64,000 bases of DNA from Candidatus Uhrbacteria bacterium (GTDB taxonomy: Bacteria; Patescibacteriota; Patescibacteriia; 2-12-FULL-60-25). The position numbers were made by a program, and so were the translations under genes. Location of the stretch: assembly GCA_021413945.1 (NCBI GenBank), contig JAIOPK010000017.1, positions 62,001 through 126,000 of the forward strand, read 5' to 3'. Below are positions 32,185-41,426 of this stretch, piece after piece (within the stretch, counting starts at the first letter, position 1; every line of letters begins with the position of its first letter). A model generated the notes under the pieces. That model did no database searches. It had not been told where the DNA came from and worked only from the letters and a program-made list of their open reading frames with translations.

Positions 32185-35100
32185 ATGCAAGCGATGCAAT
32201 TCCGCCGCCAGCCTCCCAAGGAAGCCGAGCGACGCTATTTCACGGCCGCCCGTGATGCCATGGCCCTTCCGGATCTTATCGAGATCCAAAAAGCGTCTTA
32301 CCGCTGGTTCCTCGAGGAAGGAATCCGGGAACTCTTTAATGAAATTTCTCCGATCAAAGACTTCATCGGTCGCGATCTCGAACTTTCCTTCGTCGATTAT
32401 TATTTCGACGAACCAAAGTTTGACGAGAAAACCTCCAAAGCCAAGAACGTCAACTACGAAGCTCCGCTTCGCGTGAAGCTCAAGCTCGTGAACCGCCGAC
32501 AGAACTCGGAAAAAGATTCCGAAGTCTATCTCGGCGACGTTCCGCTCATGACCGATCGAGGCACGTTCATTGTGAACGGCATCGAGCGTGTCGTCGTAAC
32601 GCAGCTTGTGCGATCGGCCGGTGCATTTTTTGCCGCCGAGGTCATGCACAATCGCCGCTACTACGGTGCAAAAATTATTCCAAACCGCGGTGCGTGGCTG
32701 GAATTTGAGACCGACGCCAACAACGTGATCTGGGTCAAGATCGATCGCAAACGCAAAGTCGCCGCCACGGCCCTTCTGCGCGCATTTGGTATTGGCGCCA
32801 ACGAGGACATCATGAAGTTGTTTGAGGAAGTCGATGTTCACCCGTTGAATCACTACATCGAATCAACACTCGCCAAAGACGTCTCCTCGAATGAAGAGGA
32901 AGGTTACATTGAAGTCTACAAGCGCATCCGCCCGGGAGATCTCGCGACATCGGACAACGCCAAATCGTTGATCCACTCGATGTTCTTCAACTTTGACCGT
33001 TACGACTTGGGTCCGGTCGGCCGCTACAAATTCAACAAGCGTTTTGGTTTTCCGACCGTTCATACGGAAATGGTGAAGGAAGAGAACCGCATTCTCACCA
33101 AGGAAGATCTCGTAAATATTTTAAGTGAAATCATCCGCTTGAACGTCTCGCAAGCGGAACCGGATGACGTCGACCACTTGGGTAACCGCCGCGTCCGCGC
33201 CGTTGGTGAACTCGTGCAGAGCCGTTTCCGCATCGGTCTCGCTCGCATGGAGCGCATCGTGAAAGACCGCATGTCGACGATGGACATCACGCTCATCAAT
33301 CCGGCCAAGCTGATCAACGCTCGCCCGGTCATCGGTGCGATCCGCGAGTTCTTCATGAGCTCCCAGCTTTCGCAGTTCATGGACCAGACCAACCCGCTCT
33401 CGGAGCTTGAACACAAGCGCCGTCTTTCCGCGATGGGTCCCGGTGGTTTGACCCGCGAGCGCGCCGGATTCGATGTCCGCGACGTGCACCGCACGCACTA
33501 CGGCCGCATTTGTCCGATCGCTTCACCGGAAGGTCCGAACATCGGTCTCGTGGGCCACTTGTCCTGCTACGCCCGCATCAACGAGTACGGCTTCATTGAA
33601 GCTCCGTATCGTTTGGTAAAGAGCTGGGCCAAGAACGATGGCAAGGATGCGATCGGGGAGACGCTCCGCGTGGATGTCCGCGATGGCGAGGGGAAACTCG
33701 TCGCGGAAGCCAATACGGAAGTCGACAAAAAATTGGCCGAGAAAATGACCAAAGTTTCTGTCGATAAATTGCCGATCATCCCGACCGTCACAACCGAGAT
33801 CGTGTACTTGAACGCCTTCACGGAAGAACAGGGCACAACCGCTCCCGCGACAACGCAGATCGGCAAGGACGGAAAATTCCTCGTCGAGCGCGCCGCCGCC
33901 CGTAAGAACGGAGAACCGACCGTCGTTGACGTGCATGAAATCGACTACGTCGACGTTTCTTCCAAACACATTTTGTCCGTCGGTACGTCGCTCATTCCGT
34001 TCGTGGAACATGACGACGGTCACCGCGCACTCATGGGAACGAACATGCAGCGCCAGGCCGTGCCGTGTATCAAGCCGGATGCGCCGATCGTCGGAACCGG
34101 CGTCGAGCGCCGCGTCGCCATCGACTCGGGTCATGCGATTATCGCGCAAGAAGACGGCGTGATCGTTTCCGTTTCCGGTAAGCACATCGAGTTCCAGTCC
34201 GCCGATGGAACGATGCGCCGCTACGAGCTCATCAAGTTCCAACGCTCCAACCACTCGACCTGTATCAACTACCGCCCATCGGTCAACAAGGGTCAGAAGG
34301 TTTATGCCGGAGAAGTCCTCGCCGACGGAACATCCGTTCAGCGCGGTGAACTCGCTCTTGGTCAGAACCTCATGTGCGCCTTCTTGTCATGGGACGGCTA
34401 CAACTACGAGGACGCCATTATTTTGTCCGAACGTCTCGTACACACCGATCGTTTCACCTCGATTCACATCGAGCACCACGTCATCGATGTCCGCGACACA
34501 AAACTCGGACCGGAAGCCGTCACTGCCGACATTCCGAACGTCTCGGAAGAAAAACTTCGCAACTTGGATGAGCACGGCGTCGTGCGCACGGGTGCGGAAG
34601 TAAAATCCGGCGACATTCTCGTCGGTAAGATCACGCCAAAGGGCGAGACGGATCTTTCGGCCGAAGAAAAATTGCTTCGCGCCATTTTCGGCGAGAAAGC
34701 CCGCGATGTCCGCGACTCCTCGCTCTACCTCGAGCACGGTGAAAAAGGAAAGGTTGTCGATATTAAAGTATTCTCGCGCGACAATGGCGACAAACTCCAG
34801 CCGGGAGTGTTGAAGCAGATCGTCGTGTCCGTAGCCGACCTCCGCAAAATTCAAGTTGGAGACAAGCTTGCCGGCCGCCACGGTAACAAGGGTGTTATCT
34901 CCAAGATCGTCAAAGTCGCTGACATGCCGTTCTTGGAAGACGGAACTCCGGTCGACGTGATTCTCTCACCGCTCGGTGTCGTTTCGCGTATGAACTTGGG
35001 TCAGATTCTGGAAACCCACTTGGGCCTCGCCGCCAATGCGCTCGGGTATGTTGTCGCAACACCGGTGTTCGACGGCGTTCCGGAAGACATTATCCGCGAG

Positions 35101-35649
35101 GAATTGAAGAAAGCCGGCTTCCCGGAAGACGGAAAGATCGCGTTGTACGACGGACGCACCGGCGACCGTTACGATCACAACCCGACCATCGGCTACATCT
35201 ATATCTTGAAGCTGAACCACATGGTCGAGGACAAGATTCACCAGCGCTCCATCGGTCCGTACTCGCTCATCACCCAGCAGCCGCTTGGTGGTAAGGCGCA
35301 ATTTGGAGGTCAGCGCTTTGGTGAAATGGAAGTCTGGGCTCTCGAGGCCTACGGCGCCGCTCACACGCTTCAGGAAATTCTCACGATCAAGTCGGACGAC
35401 GTCCCTGGCCGCTCCAAGGCTTACGAAGCCATCATCAAGGGCGAGCCGATCCGCAAAGTCAACGTTCCGGAATCCTTCAACGTGCTCGTTCGCGAATTGA
35501 AGGGCCTTGGTCTCGATGTCGAACTACTCAAAGACAACCGCCGCATCGACTCCGATGCCGGTCCGCGTCCCGAACATTTCCGCACGCGCCCAACCCTCGA
35601 CACAAAGGCGGAAGATTCCGAGTGGGGCCCGGCTCCGACCGATTTCTAA
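32185..35649 (+). CDS. rpoB: RNA polymerase beta subunit
   Basis: 1154 residues from the ATG at 32185 (MQAMQFRRQPPKEAERRYF). Upstream in-frame ATG at 32113 adds 24 residues without rpoB-like character; 32194 is another option. Conserved stretches: SSQLSQFMDQTNPLSELEHKR (rifampicin region), RICPIASPEGPNIGL, GDKLAGRHGNKGVIS, and the C-terminal GGKAQFGGQRFGEMEVWALE. Forms the catalytic core with beta-prime, encoded 25 bp downstream. No Shine-Dalgarno sequence. Confidence 0.97.
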   Translation: MQAMQFRRQPPKEAERRYFTAARDAMALPDLIEIQKASYRWFLEEGIRELFNEISPIKDFIGRDLELSFVDYYFDEPKFDEKTSKAKNVNYEAPLRVKLKLVNRRQNSEKDSEVYLGDVPLMTDRGTFIVNGIERVVVTQLVRSAGAFFAAEVMHNRRYYGAKIIPNRGAWLEFETDANNVIWVKIDRKRKVAATALLRAFGIGANEDIMKLFEEVDVHPLNHYIESTLAKDVSSNEEEGYIEVYKRIRPGDLATSDNAKSLIHSMFFNFDRYDLGPVGRYKFNKRFGFPTVHTEMVKEENRILTKEDLVNILSEIIRLNVSQAEPDDVDHLGNRRVRAVGELVQSRFRIGLARMERIVKDRMSTMDITLINPAKLINARPVIGAIREFFMSSQLSQFMDQTNPLSELEHKRRLSAMGPGGLTRERAGFDVRDVHRTHYGRICPIASPEGPNIGLVGHLSCYARINEYGFIEAPYRLVKSWAKNDGKDAIGETLRVDVRDGEGKLVAEANTEVDKKLAEKMTKVSVDKLPIIPTVTTEIVYLNAFTEEQGTTAPATTQIGKDGKFLVERAAARKNGEPTVVDVHEIDYVDVSSKHILSVGTSLIPFVEHDDGHRALMGTNMQRQAVPCIKPDAPIVGTGVERRVAIDSGHAIIAQEDGVIVSVSGKHIEFQSADGTMRRYELIKFQRSNHSTCINYRPSVNKGQKVYAGEVLADGTSVQRGELALGQNLMCAFLSWDGYNYEDAIILSERLVHTDRFTSIHIEHHVIDVRDTKLGPEAVTADIPNVSEEKLRNLDEHGVVRTGAEVKSGDILVGKITPKGETDLSAEEKLLRAIFGEKARDVRDSSLYLEHGEKGKVVDIKVFSRDNGDKLQPGVLKQIVVSVADLRKIQVGDKLAGRHGNKGVISKIVKVADMPFLEDGTPVDVILSPLGVVSRMNLGQILETHLGLAANALGYVVATPVFDGVPEDIIREELKKAGFPEDGKIALYDGRTGDRYDHNPTIGYIYILKLNHMVEDKIHQRSIGPYSLITQQPLGGKAQFGGQRFGEMEVWALEAYGAAHTLQEILTIKSDDVPGRSKAYEAIIKGEPIRKVNVPESFNVLVRELKGLGLDVELLKDNRRIDSDAGPRPEHFRTRPTLDTKAEDSEWGPAPTDF

Positions 35650-35674
35650 CTCACCGTAACGACACATATACTCT

Positions 35675-38600
35675 ATGGCGTTTTTCCAGACGGAGAATAT
35701 CAAGTCCACAGACTTCGACTCCATCCGCCTTAAGGTGGCTTCCCCGGAAGTCATCCGTTCCTGGTCGTACGGTGAAGTCACCAAACCGGAAACGATCAAC
35801 TACCGAACACAGAAACCGGAAAAGTCCGGATTGTTTGCAGAAGAAATCTTTGGTCCGTCAAAAGACTGGGAATGCTACTGCGGCAAGTATAAAAAGATCC
35901 GCTACAAGGACATCATTTGCGACAAGTGTGGCGTGCAGGTTACGCACTCGCTTGTTCGTCGTGAGCGCATGGGCCACATCGAGCTCGCCGCTCCGGTGAC
36001 GCATATCTGGTTCCTGCGTTCCGTTCCGTCCAAGATCGGCACCGTGCTCGACATGAGCATCCAGTCGCTTGAAAAAGTCATTTACTTCACCGCCTTTATC
36101 ATCACGCATGTCGATGAAGACTTGCGCGTGCAAGCGGTCGAGCAGGTGCGCGCCGAGTACAAGGGCAAGCGCAAGTCCATCGAATCGGAATCCGACCGCG
36201 AGATGGAGCGCGTCCAAAAGCAGGGCGAGGAAAAATCCTGGTCCGCCGACCAGCTCGCCAAGGAAATGGACAAGGCGCAGGCCAACAAGACGCATCGCTT
36301 GGATGAACTTGAGGCCGACTTTGACATGGCTGACAAGGAATTGAAGGACATGAAGGTGATGAAGATCATCACCGAGACCGACTATCACGAGCTCTCGCTC
36401 AAATACGGTCACGTCTTTGAAGCCAAAATCGGTTCCGAAGCCGTCGAGGAATTGCTCAACAAGATCGACGTGGAGGCGACGATGAAAGGTCTTCAGGCAG
36501 AATTGGTCGATGCATCGGAAGCTAAACACGACCGTCTCGTCCGCCGCGTGAAGCTGTTGAAGTCGCTCTTCGTTAACAAGATCGATCCGAGCTGGATGAT
36601 CCTGAAAGCGCTTCCCGTTATCCCTCCGGACTTGCGTCCGATGGTCGCGCTCGACGGCGGCCGCTTTGCGACCTCCGATTTGAACGATCTCTATCGCCGC
36701 GTCATTAACCGAAACAACCGCTTGAAGCGCTTGCTCGAGTTGAACGCTCCGGAAGTCATCGTGCGCAATGAAAAGCGCATGTTGCAGGAAGCCGTCGACT
36801 CATTGATCGATAACAGCGCCCGCTCGTCGAAGACGGTGATCGCCGCCACCGGCAAGAAGCGCCAGTTGAAATCGCTCGCCGACATTTTGAAGGGGAAGCA
36901 AGGTCGCTTCCGTCAGAACTTGCTTGGTAAGCGTATCGACTATTCCGGTCGTTCCGTCATCGTCGTCGGTCCGACGCTTGAGCTTCACCAGTGTGGTCTT
37001 CCAAAGACCATGGCTTTGGAACTCTTCAAGCCGTTTATCATTTCCGAACTCATCAAGCGCGAGCTCGTTCACAACATCCGCTCGGCCAACCGCTACATCG
37101 AGGCCGATCACGCGGAAGTTTGGGACATTCTCGAGCGCATCGCTGACGACGCCGTCGTTCTCTTGAACCGCGCACCGACGCTTCACCGTCTCGGTATCCT
37201 CGGCTTCCAGCCAAAACTCATTGAAGGTAAAGCCATTCAGATTCACCCGATGGTGTGTCCGGGTTTCAACGCCGACTTCGATGGAGACCAAATGGCCGTC
37301 CACATTCCGTTGACGGAAGAGGCGCGTTGGGAAGCCAAGAACTTGATGCTTTCGACCAAGAACCTCTTGAAGCCCGCTACCGGTCAGCCGATCGCCAAAC
37401 CGGACAAGGACATCGCATGGGGCTGCTACTACATGACGACGTCGCTCCCGCCAAAAGACGGCAAGATCAAAACGTTTGGTTCGCCCGCGGAAGCGTTGTA
37501 TCTCTTTAACAGCGGTCGTCTCTACATCCGCGAGACCATCAAAGTGAAAGTGAAGCACGACCAGCCGGCCATCGAGACAAACGTCGGACGTCTCATTTTG
37601 AACCAGCTCTTCCCGAAGGAAATCGGATTCCGCAATGAAGTCATCGGAACAAAGCAGCTCGGTGAAATCGTGCGCACCACGATCGAGCTCCGCGGCTTTG
37701 ACCGTACGGCCCGCTTCCTCGACGAAGTGAAGAACATGGGTTTCTTCTACATCACGCGTTCCGGCTTCAGCTACGGCATGGGAGACCTGCCTGTGCTCGA
37801 CAAGGACACCATCATGACGGAAGGCGACCGCAAGACATTGGAAATCGAAGACCAGTACAAGGAAGGTTTGCTCACCAAGAAAGAACGCTACAACTCGATC
37901 ATCCGCGTTTGGTCGGATGTGAAAGATCAATTGCAGAAAACAACGATGACCTCTCTCGATAGAGAGGGCGCCGTGTTCTCGATGATCGACTCCGGAGCCC
38001 GTGGTTCCGTGGGTCAGCTCACCAACGTCGTCGGTATGAAGGGCCTTGTGTCCTCGCCTAGCGGTGAAATTATCGAACTGCCGATCAAGTCCTCGTTCCG
38101 TGAAGGCTTGGACGTGTTGGAATACTTTATTTCCTCTCACGGTACGCGAAAAGGTTTGACCGACACCGCTCTGCGTACCGCCAACGCCGGTTACCTCACG
38201 CGCCGTCTCGTCGATGTCTCGCAAGATGTCATCATTATGGCCGAGGACTGTGGCGACACCGATGGTGTGGTCCTGACCGCCGCCGAATGTGAAGAAATTG
38301 GCGAACCGCTCCTCACCCGTCTCCATGGCCGCGTCCTCATGAAGGACATCAAGGATCCGGGAAGCAAGGACACGCTCGTGAAGAAGGGAAAGCTTGTCGA
38401 TGAAAACGATATTCGCGGTCTTCAGGGCAAGCAAATCGAGTCCGCTCACGTGCGCTCGTTGCTCACCTGTAAGTTGAAGCGCGGTTTGTGTCAGAAGTGC
38501 TACGGCACGGACTTGGCCTACAACCAGCTCGTGAAACTCGGTACCGCCGTCGGTATCATCGCCGCCCAGTCGATCGGTGAACCGGGTACCCAGCTCACCA

Positions 38601-39619
38601 TGCGTACCTTCCACTCGGGTGGTGTGGCCGCAGCCGACATTACGCAGGGTCTTCCGCGCGTGGAAGAACTGTTCGAGGCACGTTCGCCAAAGCGCAAAGC
38701 GCTCTTTGCGGAAGTCTCGGGCATGGCCAAGATTATCGAGGGTGAACGCCGTATTCTCCAGACCGCCAAGGGAGAAAAGCTCGTCGACACGACAAGCGGA
38801 ACGCGCACCATCATGATCCACCACACCGCCGTCCGCGAGGAGGTACATACCTTCCTCAAGCGCGACTCGGTTAAAGTCGAGGATGGTAACAAGGTGAAGG
38901 AAGGCCAGATGCTCATCGTCCGCTCGACGGGGGAGGAAGTCCTCGCCTCGCATCCGGGTACGATCCGCATCGAGAAGAACAAGCTCTTCCACATCTTTGA
39001 GGGCGCGACTGTGCTGGAACAAGAGGTTCCGGTCGGCTACTCGATTCTCATCAAGGATGGTCAGGAAGTCACCATGGGCGATGTGCTCACGGAAGGACAG
39101 TACGACTTGCAGGAACTCTTCCGCTTGAAGGGACATGACGCCGTCATGCGATACCTCTTGCGTGAAGTCCTCGCCATCTACGCCTCGCAGGGTCAGAAGC
39201 TGAACGCCAAGCACATCGAAGTCATCGTTCGTCAGATGTTTGCACGTGTATACGTGAAAGACGCCGGCGACACGGAACTCTTGCCTGGCCAAATCGTCGA
39301 CCGATTCCGCGCCGAGGAAGAAAATGAAGGGCTCGTCGCCAAAGGCAAAGCCACTCCGGCCGAGCTGCAAGCGCTCTTCATGGGCATCACCAAGGTTGCC
39401 CTCTCAACCGAATCGTTCCTCTCCGCCGCCTCCTTTATGGAAACGGCCCGCGTGCTCATCAACGCCGCGGTCACGGGAAAGATCGATCGCTTGGAAGGCT
39501 TGAAGGAAAACGTCATCATCGGTCGCCTCACCCCAGCCGGAACCGGCTTTGGAGTGAACCCGGCCGAGTTGGAAAAAGAAAACGAAAAGACGGATGCGGC
39601 CGCAAAGGCAGCCGCGTAA
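35675..39619 (+). CDS. rpoC: RNA polymerase beta-prime subunit
   Basis: 1314 residues. N-terminal zinc ribbon CYCGKYKKIRYKDIICDKCG, catalytic NADFDGDQMAVH, bridge-helix and trigger-loop regions (GARGSVGQLTNVVGMKGLV), second zinc site CKLKRGLCQKCYG. A helical insertion near residues 155-235 rich in charged residues fits the usual clamp region. Operon with rpoB; terminator follows. No Shine-Dalgarno sequence. Confidence 0.97.
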   Translation: MAFFQTENIKSTDFDSIRLKVASPEVIRSWSYGEVTKPETINYRTQKPEKSGLFAEEIFGPSKDWECYCGKYKKIRYKDIICDKCGVQVTHSLVRRERMGHIELAAPVTHIWFLRSVPSKIGTVLDMSIQSLEKVIYFTAFIITHVDEDLRVQAVEQVRAEYKGKRKSIESESDREMERVQKQGEEKSWSADQLAKEMDKAQANKTHRLDELEADFDMADKELKDMKVMKIITETDYHELSLKYGHVFEAKIGSEAVEELLNKIDVEATMKGLQAELVDASEAKHDRLVRRVKLLKSLFVNKIDPSWMILKALPVIPPDLRPMVALDGGRFATSDLNDLYRRVINRNNRLKRLLELNAPEVIVRNEKRMLQEAVDSLIDNSARSSKTVIAATGKKRQLKSLADILKGKQGRFRQNLLGKRIDYSGRSVIVVGPTLELHQCGLPKTMALELFKPFIISELIKRELVHNIRSANRYIEADHAEVWDILERIADDAVVLLNRAPTLHRLGILGFQPKLIEGKAIQIHPMVCPGFNADFDGDQMAVHIPLTEEARWEAKNLMLSTKNLLKPATGQPIAKPDKDIAWGCYYMTTSLPPKDGKIKTFGSPAEALYLFNSGRLYIRETIKVKVKHDQPAIETNVGRLILNQLFPKEIGFRNEVIGTKQLGEIVRTTIELRGFDRTARFLDEVKNMGFFYITRSGFSYGMGDLPVLDKDTIMTEGDRKTLEIEDQYKEGLLTKKERYNSIIRVWSDVKDQLQKTTMTSLDREGAVFSMIDSGARGSVGQLTNVVGMKGLVSSPSGEIIELPIKSSFREGLDVLEYFISSHGTRKGLTDTALRTANAGYLTRRLVDVSQDVIIMAEDCGDTDGVVLTAAECEEIGEPLLTRLHGRVLMKDIKDPGSKDTLVKKGKLVDENDIRGLQGKQIESAHVRSLLTCKLKRGLCQKCYGTDLAYNQLVKLGTAVGIIAAQSIGEPGTQLTMRTFHSGGVAAADITQGLPRVEELFEARSPKRKALFAEVSGMAKIIEGERRILQTAKGEKLVDTTSGTRTIMIHHTAVREEVHTFLKRDSVKVEDGNKVKEGQMLIVRSTGEEVLASHPGTIRIEKNKLFHIFEGATVLEQEVPVGYSILIKDGQEVTMGDVLTEGQYDLQELFRLKGHDAVMRYLLREVLAIYASQGQKLNAKHIEVIVRQMFARVYVKDAGDTELLPGQIVDRFRAEEENEGLVAKGKATPAELQALFMGITKVALSTESFLSAASFMETARVLINAAVTGKIDRLEGLKENVIIGRLTPAGTGFGVNPAELEKENEKTDAAAKAAA

Positions 39620-39635
39620 GGTCGAAGTAGAAAAG

Positions 39636-39667
39636 AAAAAACTCCTCCGATCAGCGGGGGAGTTTTT
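39636..39667 (+). terminator. rpoBC terminator
   Basis: AAAAACTCCTCCG/CGGGGGAGTTTTT stem with a five-base loop, followed by CTTTGG. Confidence 0.85.
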
Positions 39668-39682
39668 CTTTGGTAAAACAGC

Positions 39683-39688
39683 TACAAT
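39683..39688 (+). promoter_or_regulatory. -10 element of ruvC
   Basis: TACAAT ends six bases before the ruvC ATG, so transcription would start at or next to the start codon. No clear -35. Confidence 0.45.
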
Positions 39689-39694
39689 GCCCCC

Positions 39695-40174
39695 ATGCGC
39701 CTCCTCGGCATCGATCCCGGATTCGACCGTAACGGTTTTGGCGTTGTCGAAGACAACGGAGGCAAGCTCACCCACATCGCGCACGGCGTGCTTCAGACCT
39801 CCAAGGACGATTCCTTCATGACACGCCTCCGCCAAGTCCGCGACAACGTCGCTTCCCTCATCGATCAATACAAACCCGACTGCGTCGCCGTAGAACAGCT
39901 CTTTTTCCAAACCAACGCCAAAACCGCGATGAACGTCGCCATGGCTCGCGGCGTTATCCTTCTTGCGATCGCCGATGCGGGAATCAAGCTCGTAGAACCA
40001 ACGCCAAACCAAGTGAAATCCGGAACAACCGGACAGGGGAATGCTGATAAAAAACAGGTCCAAGAAATGGTGAAACGTCTCCTCAAACTCGACGCAATTC
40101 CCAAGCCAGATGACGCCGCCGACGCCCTCGCTGTCGCTATTGTTGGTTGTACCCTCTCAAATTCCGTTCACTAG
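39695..40174 (+). CDS. ruvC: Holliday junction resolvase RuvC
   Basis: 159 residues with LLGIDPGFDRNGFGV (first catalytic Asp), VAVEQLFFQTNAKTA (Glu), and the C-terminal PDDAADALAVAI with the last two Asp ligands. RuvC cuts Holliday junctions with RuvAB; ruvA is at 46.9 kb. Probably a leaderless mRNA. Confidence 0.95.
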   Translation: MRLLGIDPGFDRNGFGVVEDNGGKLTHIAHGVLQTSKDDSFMTRLRQVRDNVASLIDQYKPDCVAVEQLFFQTNAKTAMNVAMARGVILLAIADAGIKLVEPTPNQVKSGTTGQGNADKKQVQEMVKRLLKLDAIPKPDDAADALAVAIVGCTLSNSVH

Positions 40175-40186
40175 ACTCCTCTATAA

Positions 40187-40293
40187 GCGGATATCGTGTC
40201 GTAAAAATAGGCCGAGGACTGTTTGAGCCGACCTCGATCAATACCAAGATACCGGCGAGTTCCGCAGGCCTATTTTTATGACACGATATCCGC
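40187..40293. repeat. 107-bp element with 27-bp near-perfect inverted ends
   Basis: Arms at 40187-40213 and 40267-40293 match at 26 of 27 bases (GCGGATATCGTGTC, then TAAAAATAGGCC). The 53-bp centre contains CTGTTTGAGC and GCGAGTTCCGCAG. It may be a MITE-like element, a folded RNA, or a large terminator for ruvC. No coding sequence. Confidence 0.8.
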
Positions 40294-40380
40294 CCCCACC
40301 CCCCTTGATTTTCTCTTGTACCCTTAGCAAAAAAAGGTTAGAATAACCCCGTCCAAGGACACTCAAATTTCCGCTCTATT

Positions 40381-41022
40381 ATGCAAATTTTCTGGCATGG
40401 CTTCTCCTGCATCCGCATCGAAGCCACTCACGGCGACCAACAGGCCAGTTTAGTGACCGATCCCTATAGCAATGAAACCGGTTTGCGATTCCCGCGCACC
40501 CTCGCTCCGGACGTCGTCGCGTTGACCCATCAGGACGACAAGCGCTTCCCAACCGACGCCTTCACAAACGAACCCTTCATCATCCGCACCCCGGGCGAGT
40601 ATGAAGTGAACGGCATCTTTGCTTACGCGATTGCCCTGCGCTCGCCGGAAGACAAGTATCCCTTCAATCTCATGTATCGATTCCAAGTCGAGGGAATGAG
40701 TATCGGCTTCCTCGGCGGGTTGAATCGCGCGCTCACGGATGAAGAAGTCGCTTCACTCGGTAGTATCGATATCCTGCTCCTTCCCGTCGGCGGAGGCGAT
40801 CTGCTTTCTGCCAAACAAGCTGTCGACATCATCAAAGCAGTCGAGCCGCGCATGGTGATCCCGCTTGCGTACCACACCGAGGGCATCAAAGAAAAACTCG
40901 GTTCAGCCGACGCGTTTTGCAAAGAACTCGTCTGCAAGCGCGAGGACGGCAACAAGCTCAAGATCAGCAAGAAGGATCTTCCGGCGGATGAGCTGGTCGT
41001 CACGGTACTCGAGCGCGCCTAG
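40381..41022 (+). CDS. metallo-beta-lactamase-fold protein with degenerate metal site
   Basis: 213 residues resembling Lactamase_B_3/UlaG-like proteins: MQIFWHGFSCIRIEA start, LVTDPYS, TPGEYEVNGI, LLLPVGGG, VIPLAYHT. The metal-binding HxHxDH is replaced by THQDDKRF, so hydrolase activity is doubtful. Such proteins are frequent in Patescibacteria. No Shine-Dalgarno sequence; a TTGTAC-N17-TAGAAT promoter lies about 35 nt upstream. Precedes a small membrane protein and gyrA. Confidence 0.85.
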   Translation: MQIFWHGFSCIRIEATHGDQQASLVTDPYSNETGLRFPRTLAPDVVALTHQDDKRFPTDAFTNEPFIIRTPGEYEVNGIFAYAIALRSPEDKYPFNLMYRFQVEGMSIGFLGGLNRALTDEEVASLGSIDILLLPVGGGDLLSAKQAVDIIKAVEPRMVIPLAYHTEGIKEKLGSADAFCKELVCKREDGNKLKISKKDLPADELVVTVLERA

Positions 41023-41042
41023 CTGAAACAAATACAAAACAT

Positions 41043-41411
41043 ATGAAAGCTCACCGCACTCCTCCCAAGCGCACGCATGCGAGTTTGTCGCATGAAAGCG
41101 AGTCGCGCATTCTCTCTCATGAAGAAAAGCACGAGCTCATCCGAGCCCATGCCGACTCGCGGTACAAGCGTCCGCGCGGTTATGGACTCGGCTACTACAT
41201 CGCCGTTGCCGCTTCCTGTCTCGTCGTTGCAACAGGCTGGGTGATGACGCTCGACAGGGGGCTATGGACGCCGGTGCGCGAACCGGACCCGGCTATTGCG
41301 GAGATCGCGGAAAGTGCCAAAAAAATCAAAGCGGAAATCGATGAGACCACCGCCAAGCTCGACCAAGCGAGAAAGCAATTCAAGAACGCCACCGCATCTA
41401 GTACAAAATAA
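41043..41411 (+). CDS. small membrane protein with C-terminal coiled coil
   Basis: 122 residues: basic N-terminus (HRTPPKRTHASL), one membrane span at about 60-80 (GYYIAVAASCLVVATGWVMT), then an acidic coiled coil (AEIAESAKKIKAEIDETTAK). Likely a bitopic envelope protein. It lies between the metallo-beta-lactamase-fold gene and gyrA, with 15-20 bp gaps, suggesting a shared transcript. Not assigned to a family. Confidence 0.8.
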   Translation: MKAHRTPPKRTHASLSHESESRILSHEEKHELIRAHADSRYKRPRGYGLGYYIAVAASCLVVATGWVMTLDRGLWTPVREPDPAIAEIAESAKKIKAEIDETTAKLDQARKQFKNATASSTK

Positions 41412-41426
41412 GTTTTTAACGAAAAT

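Noticed and set aside
36800-39370. 856-codon open frame antisense to rpoC
   Set aside because: It is the mirror of a highly biased coding sequence; the sense strand is an unmistakable rpoC.
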